The notes below the pieces were generated by a model. That model did no database searches. It was not told the DNA's origin and worked only from the letters and a program-made list of their open reading frames with translations. Of a DNA stretch of 64,000 nucleotides, positions 37,301 through 50,053 are shown piece after piece. The translations under genes and the position numbers were made by a program. Source of the DNA: Daucus carota subsp. sativus (lineage: Eukaryota > Streptophyta > Magnoliopsida > Apiales > Apiaceae); the NCBI RefSeq assembly GCF_001625215.2, contig NC_030385.2, positions 31,769,598 through 31,833,597 of the forward strand, written 5' to 3'. How positions within the stretch are numbered: the stretch's first letter is position 1; every line of letters starts with the position of its first letter.

Positions 37301-39872
37301 GTAAAAGCCTGTACAGAATTGAGTGGGACGGAGGAAGTAGTATCGAGAAATAGTAAACAAATACAAACTTCGCAATTTTTTTGTAGTAGGCCCTTTTAAA
37401 ACTCAGGATTGTGAGTAATCTTATTCTAGTGGTAAGTCCAACTCAACGCAAATGTAAAACCCTTAAGGGTACATAATAGAAAAATGAAACTATTTGTTTC
37501 ATGTATTTATTATTTATTTAATAAGTATGGAGGCTCAATTATTTCATCTGAAACAACAAAATTGATATGATTAACCACCTCCAATATATTTTTAATTTCT
37601 ATTAAAAAAGTCAACATGCTCCAATTTATTTCAAATTTAATATTCTTTTAAGGCTTCAATAAACTAAGAATTTAACTCCAAATTTGTATGATAATGCCCT
37701 CAAAGCAATTGATTCATGTCCTCTAATAATACTTATAGTTTTCCAATTGATGTTTATTCTATGGTGAATCGTCTCTTCATTCATTAATTCTCAGTTATGT
37801 GAAACTAATGGATTAGTTTTTTCAAATGGTGAGGAGAATGACGTTAAACAAGGAATCAGAATATTAATTGTAATTCATATTCGAATATAAAAAATTAAAA
37901 AAAGAAAGAACGCTTTACAAAAATAAAAAATACTATCATAATACTTCTCTTTCCAAAAAAAATGATTTGTTAAGATTATAATTACATAGTTAAACACCAA
38001 TTAAACTTAATATATGAAATCTAACATTCAAGTTCATCATATTATTAATATGAAATATTATAGAAACCAGAACAGAATCCAGAATCAAATCATATATATA
38101 TAAACATAAATTTTACATGATGAATTTAACATATAATCATGTAAGTTCTAATCCATATTTATTGTTAAACATGTAAGATACTGTTATTATTCAAAATGAA
38201 AGGTCAATTAGCTTAAAATTAGAATTTTATTCAAATTTCAGATGAGATTCTGTATTCGATTCTATAATGTTCTTTTATGTTATTCTTTTAAGGATGCTCT
38301 TATTTGAGCAATGACATATATATAGACACTTAGTGTTGTTTAAGGTGCAATATCTTAAAATTTATAGGACCTAGTTTCGAAGCACGACTCACGGAGCGTC
38401 ATTAATCATGCGCTTTTTTGTCGGGAAAAAAAAGATCATAAATATATATTATTCATTAGATTCTCAACTTTCAAACATGGTAGAGCATGTATAATAAAAC
38501 AAAAATATAGATGATAAAGTATCAATCACTGATTTCAATATTTCAAGAGCTTCAAAATCATTTAGTTCAATTTCCAGTCCTTCAATTTCTCATTTTTCCT
38601 CTTCCTCTTTATCTATTAGAGGTAAAAAAGAAAGCCTTTGAGTTGCATTTTGAGGCTGAGATATTCCTATTGTCTATAGAACTTATACGATAAAGAGCTC
38701 CCTCAACACCGGAAGCAATACACAAATCATTCTAATTAAGGCCTTCGCCTTCATGCACACACCTTGAGGGTTTTCTACTTTTTAACGCTTAAGTGCACTT
38801 CTTGAGCACTTTTGCTAATTTCATAATCGCATTAAATCGCTAATATTTGAATTGCACATTTTGAGCCTAAACTGAAAATGTCATTAATCACACAATTAAG
38901 CACGCCTTTAATAATATGTATATAGTTTGTTTAATACTCCCTCCGTCCCATTTTAATTGACACTTATTCCTTTTTGGGACGTCCCAAAAAGAATGAACCT
39001 ATTAAACTTACTATTTTTGAACACTACTTTTCACCATTACACCCACTACTTTCTTCCACTATCTCTATTCTATAATAATATAAACACTATTACACCCACT
39101 ACTTTCCTCCACTATCTCAAATCTATTATTAAAATTTTGATGGGTCCCACCACTTTACCAACTTTTCAACCTTTTTACTACCTTTTTCTTAATCTCCGTG
39201 AAAGTCAAAGCGGTTCAATCTTTTCGGGACGGAGGGAGTATATGTAGTTAGGAACAAATTTATTTATAAGATTTTTACTTAGTGATGAAGATTCACTCTT
39301 GAATATTGAGATATGATGTCTTATTAAAAGATTTAAAATGATTAATAGAAAAATAGATTTTCTCTTATACAAGTTTATTTATAAAATATCTTATTATTGG
39401 AAGACTTTCAATGATAATATATTATATTCCCTCACATAGGCTTAAATCTCTAAAACTTTATCACCTAGTAAAATTTTGATAATAAAAAAGACCAATCATA
39501 TTCTTATTTCAGGCATAATGTAGAATATTCTTAATAATTTATTTATATAATATAATTAAAATTATAACAAATTACGAATAACTTTGTTTTTAATTAACAA
39601 ATAATAAATCAAGTTCATATTTTAATTCCTCGTTCTACATCATTCTTCTCGCCTTCTAATGTATATGCCTCATAGGTTTTAGGGATAAAAATACGAGGTT
39701 AACTTTCTATTGCAAAGCACACACATAAAATATATATAACGTGGAATACCCACGTTATTATTAATCAAAATCGTTATCAATAATACAAACAATTAAACTA
39801 TGATACTAAAATACTCAAGAATCTGCTCTCCAAGCGATACCTAAGTCTACATCTTGAGCACACATAATAAAC

Positions 39873-39929
<57 letters not shown>

Positions 39930-40797
39930 ACACACACACAAACACATATATTGACTCAAACATCCACTCTTTACGTACCTATTGTGGGATACACCACTTG
40001 TGCATGTATATATGTAACATATATTGTATAAGCAATGTGAGGATAAAAAAGTTGAAACTGAACAACAATGTAAGAGAAACAACAACACGTTTGTATAATT
40101 ACAAAATATTCAAAGTTTTGTTGTTTCTCTTACATTGTTGTTCAATTTAGAAAATATTAGCTATGTAAATAGATGAAACAAAATTGGAGCCTCCAATTGC
40201 AATAAGACAAGTAGTGACTAGTGAGTAGTGAATCATAAGACGGGGACACTCCTAGATTCTGGAATGCCTACAGCTAAATAAGCAACTAGAATCCGTGCAC
40301 AAAACTTGTATTCTATAATGTATAATAATTAAAAACTCGATCCATCCTATAACAATCGTGCAATCAATTATTCATACAGTAAACACACAAAATTAGCAAT
40401 GATGTGAAAAAAAAAAGATATACAAATGACTATCACCGGACAGTCATTTATTAATGTTAAAAATACATCGGCTCTATAACAAAGTAAATCAATTTATCGA
40501 GATTATTCATTTATCGAGGTTGGGGAAAAGAACCTGTAAATCAGGGAGGAAATCGGTTAAGTGCGGAACATTATCAACAATGAAAGCATCGTCCTGACTG
40601 TCGATTTCATTTCGAGATTGAGCTCTTGCTTGATGCTTCTTTACCAGAACCAGAGGTCTATAACTCAATTTGTTAATAAACTTGGAAGAGAAAAAAGGAG
40701 TTAAACTAGTGCGAGAAGAGAAAGAAGTGTGTGTGATTCTAGAGAGAGAAAGAGAGGAGGGAGATTTAGAGAGAGAGTAAGAGATAGAGAGATCCAT
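31370..40797 (-). CDS. ATP-dependent 6-phosphofructokinase, plastid type (PFK4/PFK5-like)
   Basis: Phosphorylates fructose 6-phosphate with ATP in glycolysis, probably in plastids. Fourteen exons, all GT-AG and in frame: 40534-40797, 36670-36716, 36477-36516, 36327-36389, 36124-36261, 35756-35914, 35622-35675, 34963-35031, 34409-34538, 34273-34313, 33873-34097, 33332-33380, 32140-32294, 31370-31537; 533 residues. Seen: Ser-rich N-terminus ([20 protein letters not shown]) resembling a transit peptide, GGLCPG (154-159), ATP-site GGDG (242-245), catalytic PKTIDND (270-276, proton acceptor D274), GRYSG, SPFYLEG, and PTYMIRA in the sugar-phosphate region. Plants of this clade keep GGDG, as ATP-PFK does, unlike PPi-PFK. 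Intron 1 is 3.8 kb and full of MITEs. An upstream in-frame Met (MYIPIP) is possible. PFK4 against PFK5 not resolved. Confidence 0.95.
31801..31856. repeat. 30-bp tandem duplication in phosphofructokinase intron 13
   Basis: ATAGACTCCCCAGATGTTAC plus CATAGACTCC occurs twice in tandem, the second copy ending CATAGAATG. Confidence 0.85.
37111..37337. mobile_element. Stowaway-type MITE in phosphofructokinase intron 1
   Basis: CTCCCTTTGTCCTGGTTCC on the left and GGGACGGAGGAAG followed by TA on the right. About 227 bp, with a further inverted match (CTTATAAAATATAG against CTATACTTTATAGGAG). Confidence 0.7.
38937..39238. mobile_element. Stowaway-type MITE in phosphofructokinase intron 1
   Basis: Clean termini CTCCCTCCGTCCC and GGGACGGAGGGAG flanked by TA on both sides, 302 bp. 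The open frame across it is not a gene. Confidence 0.93.
39876..39926. repeat. (AT)25 microsatellite with adjoining CA tract
   Basis: About 25 AT dinucleotides followed by AAA and a short (CA)n tract to about 39940, in intron 1 of the phosphofructokinase gene. Confidence 0.97.
40059..40144. repeat. Perfect 27-bp inverted repeat (hairpin) in phosphofructokinase intron 1
   Basis: Arms at 40059-40085 and 40118-40144 are exact reverse complements over 27 bp (TGAACAACAATGTAAGAGAA plus ACAACAA) with a 32-nt loop. It is in the transcribed intron. Confidence 0.93.
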
Positions 40798-40977
40798 GGA
40801 CGGAGTTGAGATCGCAGATGATGGAATAGGAATATACATACAGATTTCAAAAGGATGGCGGCCTAGCTGGGAAATATCGGGACGACAGTGTTGTTGCGTT
40901 TGACTGAAACAACACCAAAGGGGCAATTAAATAGAGGACTGTGTATCTTTTTCTTCCCGCCGTGGTGCCATTCTTCA

Positions 40978-41274
40978 GAGCATCTCCGACCACAGAGTAA
41001 CTTTGGCTAAAATGTGAGTTGGCATACCATAATTAAAAATTATAGCCAACATCGTTAAAAAAGTACACTCCAACCACGCCCACCTGTTATCTATAATTAT
41101 AGCCAACCTCTTATGGATGGCTAAATTTGTCGAACCTCTACAGATCTGTAAGAAAGCCAACCAATATAGCTAGTATCATTGAAGCAAAATATCTTACAGA
41201 TTCAGCAAATTTTACATAATGTCTTACAGATCCAATTTAGCCAACGATTATAGCCAACGCCGTTGGAGATGCTC
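40978..41274. mobile_element. PIF/Harbinger-type MITE between two genes
   Basis: GAGCATCTCCGACCAC on the left and CGTTGGAGATGCTC on the right, flanked by TCA/TTA (one mismatch). The internal AGCCAACCTCTTATGGATGG also occurs near 49390. It lies about 180 bp upstream of the phosphofructokinase start codon and so may overlap its promoter. Confidence 0.8.
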
Positions 41275-41837
41275 TTAGCTCTTTTTTACACGTTTTCTTT
41301 TGCATATTTATATTTAATTGAACCAGTTTTTTGTCTTTTTTCAACATTTTTATATTTAGTTACCTGAGCAGTTTTTGTCTTAGTATTTATCATATCTTCT
41401 AGATATAAACTGATTACTAGTATAGTAGCATTCTATTATAATTACGCATGTTACTAGTGATTTTAAAAGCTTATTTGATACCAACAAATATCACGATGGT
41501 TTTATTACAATTCTTTTATTAAGGATCAGATTTTTAAATAGACTCGTAGCATTCAAAATATTATCTTCAATACTTGTTTATAGTGTTAACCATTTTAAGA
41601 ACTTATTTGAGATTGTGATTCAAGTATAAGCAATTTTTTTTTATAAAAGCTGAATTATTAGCATATTTTCGGGTAAAAGGTTTAGTTTTACAAATTAATA
41701 GTTTTATGGACTTCTGAACAAATTAAGAATGATATGTATAAATGCCACCCTCCCTCTCTTGAGTTTCAACTTTTAACTGATGAATGATAGGAGTTGCACC
41801 CCTAATAGGAGGTCTTGCCACAAGCTACATTCCATTA

Positions 41838-42120
41838 CTCCCTCCATCCCTCCTATTTCTTATCAAATGGGTTGGGCACGGAGGTTAAGAAATATGAATA
41901 AAGTAGTTGAAAAGAGAAAGAAAAGTAGGTGAAGTGGTGAGACCCACTGATTTTTAATGTATAAAAGGGGGATAGTGGAGTAAAAGTAGTGTGAAAAGGA
42001 AAAAAAAAAGTGGAGAAGTGGTGGGACCCATTGATCATATTTGGTAAGTTTTGAAATGTAAAGAATTGGATGGGACACCCCAAAAAGGAAAGTGTAAAGA
42101 AATGGAAGCGACGGAAGAAG
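41838..42120. mobile_element. Stowaway-type MITE (degenerate right end)
   Basis: CTCCCTCCATCCCTCC on the left and GGAAGCGACGGAAGAAG on the right, flanked by TA. An internal inverted match around GTGGTGAGACCCACTGA/GTGGTGGGACCCATTGA is present as direct copies. Confidence 0.75.
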
Positions 42121-42551
42121 TATAATTTATAACAAATACAATCTACATTTGGTAGAAGTGAAATGGAATATGCAAAAAATAGTGTTGGCTTTTAAAGGTT
42201 AGTTTAAAATAGTAGCCTAACTAAACCAAAAGAGAACGAAGAAAGAAGAAAGGAGAAGAATTACTGAAATTTGACATCTACAATTAGCCTATAATTCTAT
42301 TCTTCGAATAAAAATATTTTAAACATATTTTGTTGATAAATTGTAATATATTACAAGAATACATTCTACAGCTGCATCTTTAGTTACAATATCCTACATA
42401 CTATATGCATTCAAGAACATTTCAACCTGCTATCAAGAAACCATTAGTCCAACTCGGATGATGGAGACATCAGTCAGCTTCCAATGATTTGACCTTTACA
42501 AGAATAAGATAATCTCCAAATCCTCTCCGATAAACTGGACCTAAAAGGCTT

Positions 42552-45500
42552 CTATACATGAAAATGATCAATTATGTGCTGAATTACATCTGCACCTTCT
42601 GAATGCAAGTTTTCATTTTTGACCTGTCAATTACAAATATACTTGAAATCAAATAAACTGCCGAAGGTCAATAATCAGCTGCAGTCAGGATGAAAGACAC
42701 GCAATAATAATGATACAAATTAAAATGTACTTGTCTATGTTATCAGACAATACCATTTTAATCTAACAATGATTTCTATATATAGTTGATACAGAAGTTG
42801 ATACAATAGAAAAGTCCAAGAGATACCTTATATGATGTCCTAAGTTAAAATTTAGGGCATTTGATAAAAAAAAATATATTGATCAAGCAGTGTCCTAGTG
42901 ATGCCTTAGAGCAAGTCCAACAGCTGCCCTATTTAGTGTCCGAAGTCATAATATAGGGCATTTGATGAAAAAACTTGATCCAACAATGTCCTAGTGATGC
43001 CCTATATCACTAGGACAACTCATTCAAACCCTATTTTTGAGGCACTCTCTCTCCTTACCCTATCCCATATTTTATAATAAATTCTTACCAACACTCTCTT
43101 TCTCTCTCTATTTTATATTATGTTTTAATGATGAAAGTGAACTTTTAATAATAAAATATTAAACATATAGTGAAAATAAGGGACGTTGGAGCTTAAGTTA
43201 GTAGAATATGTCCTAAACTACTAGGACATAATTTTTTATATTATATTTAGGGCTCCAACTAGGACACTGTTGAACTTGCTCACTAGGACAACATCTTCGA
43301 GCCTTATTTTCAAGGCACCTATCCTATATTTTATTACACACATTCTCTTTCTCTCTCTACTTTATATTGTCCTTTAATGATGAAAGAACAACTTTAATAA
43401 TAAAATATTTAATATATAGTTAAGTTAAGACACATTGTTGGAGTTGAAGTTAGTTAAATATGTCATAAATCACTAGGACATCATTTTTTATATTATATTT
43501 AAGGTTTCAACTAGGACATTGTTGGACTTGCTCGTAGTAAAAGAAGTGATAATGCTTTCGACAACAGAAAGCAAGTACTGATATTCTTCATTAAGCAACA
43601 CTCAATAACTGGGCAAAGTAGAGACTGTCTAGTTCAGTGTACAAGAAACGGGTACATACAACTTTAATTTCAAAACCTTACTGAAAAATAAAAAAGAAAT
43701 GAACGGTACTAACTAGCAGACAACAACCTTATCAGAACTATATACCGATGCTTTAATGTTTAAGACGAAGTCAACAAATTATGTAGTTGAAATGCTTATA
43801 GAAAAACTCCCTACTTGCACACAAAGAAGCAAAGAGGCTACCTGAATTACACTGTGAGCAGCAAACCGCTGTATACTGCCGCTGTGAAAGCTGACATCTA
43901 CTTTTTCCCATGACACACGGGACAGGCCAGTCACCAATTCCTCTGCTTGAGTTGGTTCAGAAAAAGAAATCATAGCATTAGGAATTATATGCAGAAACAA
44001 ATATAGAGCACAGTGTACACTAAATAATAGATTATCAGAAAGAGCGCTTGCAATAGCAGTGCCACCCTCACTCCTTTGCAGGAGGTTGACGGATGAAGCC
44101 TTGTCAAAGGACAAACGGCTGTATGAGTGTGTTTCTTAGCAAAAAAAGAAAAGAAAAGAAGATAAGCATAATAATTAAATAGCTACTTAATGCAGTAGAA
44201 TTAAAGCATATGCAAGTAATTCGCTTTTGGCAACAGCACATCTCAAGCTAAAGCACTCACAGCAAGCAACTATGAGTATGCATTTTTTGTTGGAAATGCT
44301 GCAACTTGCAAGCCAACAGTGAAAAGTAGGAACAATTAATCAAACACACTTGTCATAAAGAAATTGGCTTTTTGCAATCTTGCAGCAAAAAGTAGATAAC
44401 TATAGATTTAGATTCCGAACAATGAGGTAGCTAAGATGATAAATCCTGCCCAGAATGCGTATAAAAACAACAAAACCTTAACAAAAAATTCCTCTTATCC
44501 CACTCTATAATTTGAGAAAAGAGAGAAGCGCTACTAGCAAGCTATTTGATTGCAGGGTGATATCATGATAAAGAAATGTGTATTTGTGTCAGAAACAGTA
44601 AGGCAACAATTGTTCATCGACTTTATATTCATTGTTTTTAAATATGTATTGGATCTAATGTCAAGGCGTCGGTGTGCTTAAATGCTCACTTGTTGAGTAA
44701 ACAGTGATTCTAACAGTCACCTTCTATATTGTCTAAGCTATCAGCCTCGGCTGACATAGGCTCGTCCTGCTCAGCATCACATGCCTTGCAAAGTTCTTCA
44801 TACACGACATGAGGATACTTTTCATTCACAGAGTCCTCCCACTATACCAAAAAAAAATATATCATCATAATCATAAATATAAAACAGAGTATTAGCACCA
44901 ATTAAAAAGCTGCGATAATACCTTGGGCAGTTCAACTGCACGCCTAATTGATGACGTTCTCCAGCCAACAATATCTGATTGTAATAGTCAAGGAAAAATG
45001 ATGATAATGTATGATATGAAGAATCCTAAACTATCCGTACAGCTCGATTAAATAGTAAGGATACGGTCATAACCAACATTGGAATATGCTACACGACGTT
45101 TAAATGAACGTAGTCCAGACCTGCATTATAAAATAGGGCCTAAATAAGACTTAAGAAGAGCATCATAGTAATACACCATAACACAGAGACACTTTACAAA
45201 AGAATGATTGGACAGCATACATAAAATAATAGTGCTCGTGATCTTCCACCATGCGCTTAAGCAGTGGTGGCTTTCCATCATCATTATCAGTAAGAAACAA
45301 ATGCCGTCCAGTTCTTTTAAAAATCCAATGGATAACCCCAGCAGCAACTTTCTCGAGAGCAGTTAGACCAAAAAGAAATGGAACCTGCCAGATTACTGAT
45401 TACCCTAAGATGGAATGGCTTACAGATATAGTAGAAACCACAATGTCATTAATAGAAAGTTCATTATATATATATGCCAATGGAAGTTCAGGCACCCTCC

Positions 45501-47653
45501 AGACACTACTTAAAAAGTCAAGGCAGGAGTAATTAGGGTAAAGAGGAAAGTATTGCATCCAAAAATCAAGATTTAGTTTTAGAATTAGACCTCTTTATAA
45601 TGAAAAGATTGGCTTGCTCTAAATTAGACTATGAGAGTACCTTAGTATCAACACCCTTAAATCCAAAATAACATTTCAATAATGCATAACAATCAGCTTC
45701 TCAGTCCTGGCTAAAAAGCAAGGCTCGTACCTGCTTGTTACCTCTTGAGCCAAGATGAGGCGTGGCAACAGTAATAAAATTAACTGGTTCTAAACCACCT
45801 ATTGTCCCCTTAAACTCATCACCAGAAACAGCTGATAAATCCTTTTCATTTTCAGTTTTACAAGGATTGTATAATTTTCCGATAGCATATCTTGCCACCA
45901 ATCCTCCAACAGAATGAGCAACAAATGAAATCTTACGGAGATTTGGCTTCTGTTTAATCAATTCAAGGACCTGAAAAAGAAAATTATAATGTATTATCTA
46001 TATATTTTAAAGCTGACACCTATTGAGGCATAAATAATAGTATAACAGACCTCTTCTGCCAATCTTTCCCCCATTACGTCCACACCATCTAGCGTTAGCT
46101 TATCCATATTCTTTTCGCTTCCTATACGGAAAATTCACAGTTAAGGGTTAGATTTAGCAACAATCCAACCTAACGTAGATGGTAAATGATATCAGAAATT
46201 GCTGAGCCAGATGAATATAGTTGAACAATTCTTAGCAAAGACCCCAACCACAGGAGAGAAAGGAATGGGAATAACAAACAATATAGAACTCAAATGAATA
46301 CTATATGGCACGCCATTAAAGCTTCTTTTCATGTTGCCAAACCTATTTCAAATATTGACGTATTAACGTATTATAGATATCATTAAGCAGTTACTAGGGA
46401 TTACAATCAAGGGACTCTACGGTATCGTTATCAACTCGTCAAATAGGCACAAATCTTATCATTTACAATCTTCGACCAGACTCATAATAGAATGTTCTGG
46501 TGAGCGGTCTAGTTTTCACCTATCAAAAAACCTTGAAGATGATAACACCTACGAGAAAACAAATCCATGGTAAATTTCACCAATGCAAGCATAGGAAAAT
46601 TTCCATCTTCAGGAAAAAATAAAATTTATTTTCCTATATTTCTGTATATGGAGGAAACAGATGAATACTACCATTACATATTAATAATCATACATGATAC
46701 ATATGCACTACACTCTCAGAAAAATAACTAAATGAGAGTAAAGGCAAAGACAACATGAGGTCCAGAGGGGAAGAGAAAAAATAAGACGCAAAATTTTCGG
46801 CAAGCATAAAAGCATGTTGCTTACTGTGAACAAATACTTTGTCAGGGAGCTTTCTGACAAACTGTTCAGCAGCAAACTTCCAGTTTGCAGAACTGCAAAA
46901 ATAGTACAACAAAAATGTCAAGAATCTTGAAAATTAAAAAAGAACAGAATCACAACACAAATAATACCATATCCAGAAGCAAACAATACCAGAAGAACAA
47001 TCATAGTTCTGCTTAAAACTTAGGAATTTCAAAATTTCTTTCACAGAAAGGATTCATCCCCAGAAACTGTGGTACATGCGAGGTATCAATAACTACAGTA
47101 ATAAAAATTTCTCTATGGAAGATATTTACTTTTGGAATATAAATCTCGATAGAGAAAAATCAAAGCATTAAAAATGTTGATGCACATTATAATCACAGTT
47201 CATATCCCATTATAATTTCACATAGAGCAACTCACATAATATAATCATACTAGTGTAATGAGTTGCTTCGCAAAGCTATATACATATCACACTTTCCCCG
47301 GCAAACTAATTTACTGCAACCAATATCCAAATCATCCATCACAAGCACTTTCATTTAGCTGTCTAAATTATCCACACCAATTAGCCCTGATCAACTGATC
47401 TACAATTTCGCAGTCTAAAATTCAATAATTACACAATGACCAAACTAAACATGACCCTACAATCCATTACACGATACATAACTCAAACAACATTAAAATT
47501 GTACATAAATGCAAGGAATGAATTGAAAACATACTTCCCCAAAATACCATGGATCATAACAACAAGATGATCAGCAGACGAAACATCAGATGGTTTGCCA
47601 GAAAATACATCTTCCCCATTAATCGAGTCCGATGAACAAACCCCGGCATCCAT
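42552..47653 (-). CDS. Putative serine esterase/lipase, DUF676 alpha/beta-hydrolase
   Basis: Lipase-like hydrolase of the plant DUF676 (ROG1-like) family; substrate unknown. Ten exons, GT-AG and in frame: 47535-47653, 46825-46892, 46051-46121, 45731-45970, 45221-45384, 45065-45120, 44922-44974, 44721-44841, 43842-43942, 42552-42623; 354 residues. Seen: LVVMIHGILG (oxyanion-hole HG at 35-36), nucleophile motif VAHSVGGL with Ser106 (AHSxG instead of GHSxG, usual in this family), ATPHLGS, then GRHLFLTDNDDGKPPLL and HFHV at the end. FAAHSVIQ near the C-terminus supplies a candidate catalytic His. No signal peptide or membrane segment is obvious, so it is probably cytosolic. Met1 is the first in-frame ATG. 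Close resemblance to Arabidopsis At5g51180 is from memory. Confidence 0.92.
42909..43533. mobile_element. Composite MITE with GAGCAAGTCCAAC termini, in the last esterase intron
   Basis: The left end GAGCAAGTCCAACAG is matched by two successive right ends, GTTGAACTTGCTC (43269-43281) and GTTGGACTTGCTC (about 43521-43533). The body repeats CACTAGGACA and TTCTCTTTCTCTCTCTA blocks. A further degraded copy precedes it (about 42830-42905). This suggests a tandem or nested insertion. Confidence 0.7.
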
Positions 47654-48465
47654 TTTCTTCAATATGTTCGAGATCACTAGAATTGCATTACAATACGATA
47701 AATATCTAAGAAATATATAAGAAGAAGATTAATTATTGGTGGGCTCAAACGTAAATAAGTTTAGAAGCAATGAAGTTTGTTTGTTTGGAAAGTTCAGACG
47801 CAGTAATAAACCAGAAGAAGTGTAACCGTGTGATAATAGATGTGTTTTTCCGTAGGATGTTGGTCAGTGGCAGATATATATACAACATGTGCCTGTAAGT
47901 ATAGATTTGTCTATCCATCGACTTCATTTTTCTGTAACCGACCTTTCCGGTGGGAGACTTTATTGTTTTGGATTGTATTGTGACGCTGACTTTATATTAT
48001 TTTAATTTTTCTAGTAACGTTGTGTAATTTTAGAGCGGCGATTATGTGAGCCGTGAGCGTCTAATTAGTAGTAAGAAAGATTTTGATATCGAAAAAAACG
48101 TATGAAAGATTTATTTGTATGATACAAATTCAGAAAATGTATATTTTGAAAAATTAATTATGATATAAAAATTTTATTTATATGATAAAAAGAAAATCAA
48201 TAAATCGGAGATTTTTTTTCACAACCCTGAAATCATCATCAATATATATACTTATACAAAAGAGAAGTAGACGTTGAGGGGCGCCTCTCGGAAGGATCCG
48301 TTATGTTTTTCAAATTTTTTTAAAATTTCTGAATTATAAATATTAAAAATTAAAAATTATTATTTTTAGTTCGATATGTTTGAAGAAAATTTCAAATTTA
48401 TTTTTTATGATTTCGAAATTATTGTATGGAAGTTTCCACTAAGAGATCTCGAACGAACATCGCTT

Positions 48466-48964
48466 TGGTAGTAAATTACGAAGGTATGTCATCACATTGC
48501 TCTCGATATATCAAGTTGGTCACTATTTTAAATGGTCTTAAATCGGTCACTTAAGTCAATTACAAGTATCGTCGAATATTAGCTCAAGGAGTGAGAATGT
48601 TATATTATTTATAGACGTCTACACATTATTCTTGAACGTCATCACAGCTAAGTACAAGGTTATGAATTCTAGTATTTATTATAATATATTTAAATTTAAA
48701 TTTTATCAAATTTATTTATTATTTATTTTTAATTAAAACAAAAAAAATAACTACATAATAAAAAATATAGTAAATAAATCTAATAAAATTTAAACATACT
48801 ATCATAAATACTAGAGGTTATAACCTTGTATTTAGTTATGGTAACATTTAAGAATAATCTGTAAAGGTCTATAAATAATAAATGTACTCTTGAACTCATA
48901 TTTAGTGGAACATGTAACTTCATATATTGAGCCCACTTTGATGACTCACCTTATTATTAACCCT
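48466..48964. mobile_element. Degenerate foldback element, GGGTTAA family
   Basis: The right end ...TTATTATTAACCC, reverse-complemented, aligns with the left end. Inner arms include CTCAAGGAGTGAGAATGTTA against TAAATGTACTCTTGAACTC and AAGGTTATGAATTCTAGTA against the inverse. It shares the layout of 52332-52886 but is older. Confidence 0.6.
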
Positions 48965-48979
48965 GAAGAGATCTTTAAT

Positions 48980-49640
48980 CATACAAACTCTTAGCTAAAA
49001 AGTGCGTTGGTATACAAAAATAAAAAAAATAGTCAAATTCTTAAAAAAAAACTGCACTCCAACCATACCCATCTATTGTCTATAATTTTAACTAATCTCA
49101 TATGGATGACTATATTTATCGAACCTCTGCGTATAAGATTACACATCATTTATTATCATATTGAACTAATATATTATATTTTAACAATATAAGATATTAT
49201 TAAGATACTATTTTTAAATTATATTTAATACCATTAAAGTAGAATGTCTTACAAATTCGGCAAATTTTATATAAGAGCATCTCTACCCTTAGCTAAAAGT
49301 TGAGTTGGCATATAAAAAAATAAAAAATATAGCTAATCTCTTCAAAAATTTACATTCAACCATACCAACTTCTTGTCTATAATATTAGCCAACCTCTCAT
49401 GGATGATTAAATTTATCGAGCCTACCGCTAAGATATCTGCACGGGAGCTCGTGGATTTACCCAGTGCGTACCCAAAGGTAGCGGCTGCGGGTTCTTATGT
49501 TTAGAAAATAAAACAAAAAAAATCTGCATATATTCTATTTATAACAATCTAGATCAATATAATCAATATCATCAAAATACGAATTTTTACAAATTCAACA
49601 AAATTTACGTAGTATATTATATTAGACGTCTAATTTATCC
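48980..49640. repeat. Relics of GAGCATCTC PIF-type MITEs
   Basis: AAAAGTGCGTTGGTATACAA with CACTCCAACCATACCCATCT at about 48998-49073, and GAGCATCTCTACCC preceded by TAA at 49276, resemble parts of 40978-41274. At least two overlapping degraded copies are present. Confidence 0.6.
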
Positions 49641-50053
49641 GACGATTATAAATAATAGTCAGGTATGCTCCAATATCTTACCGGTCCTATTTGCCATTAG
49701 AGCCGGGTCTATCAGTCCATGTGATATTATACAAAAAGTAATCGAGAGCACACAGCGGGTGATGCAATCAAGACCGTCCAAATTCACCTAATTAATCGAC
49801 AAGATTTATCGCTAGGGTTTCTATTCTCTCCGGACTCCGGCCAAACACTCCTCACAACACTTTCCACTCCCGCCGGTAAGTTTCATCTCTCTTCATTTTA
49901 TATTTTAATTTTAACATAATAGATATTGTGAAATCAACTCTGCTACAATCACTAATACGCGTGTATATATAGGCAGATAATTAATTTTGTTATAATTAAT
50001 TTGAAAATAACTAGTATTGAGATACTGTTGGTGTGTGTTTTGGTAGATCAGAA

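Larger units (their letters stand above)
47654..50053. other. Divergent promoter region of esterase and complex III chaperone genes
   Basis: 2.4 kb between the two start codons, largely occupied by a foldback element (48466-48964) and PIF-type MITE relics (48980-49640). The right end includes a non-coding first exon: a donor CCG|GTAAGT near 49876 and an acceptor at 50044-50046 just before the ATG suggest a 5' UTR intron for the chaperone gene. Confidence 0.6.

Noticed and set aside
38957-39247. 96-codon frame
   Set aside because: It is contained almost wholly in the Stowaway MITE with CTCCCTCCGTCCC ends.
39798-40150. Open frames of 96 and 98 codons on both strands across the (AT)n tract
   Set aside because: They consist of Tyr-Ile repeats encoded by the microsatellite, inside phosphofructokinase intron 1.
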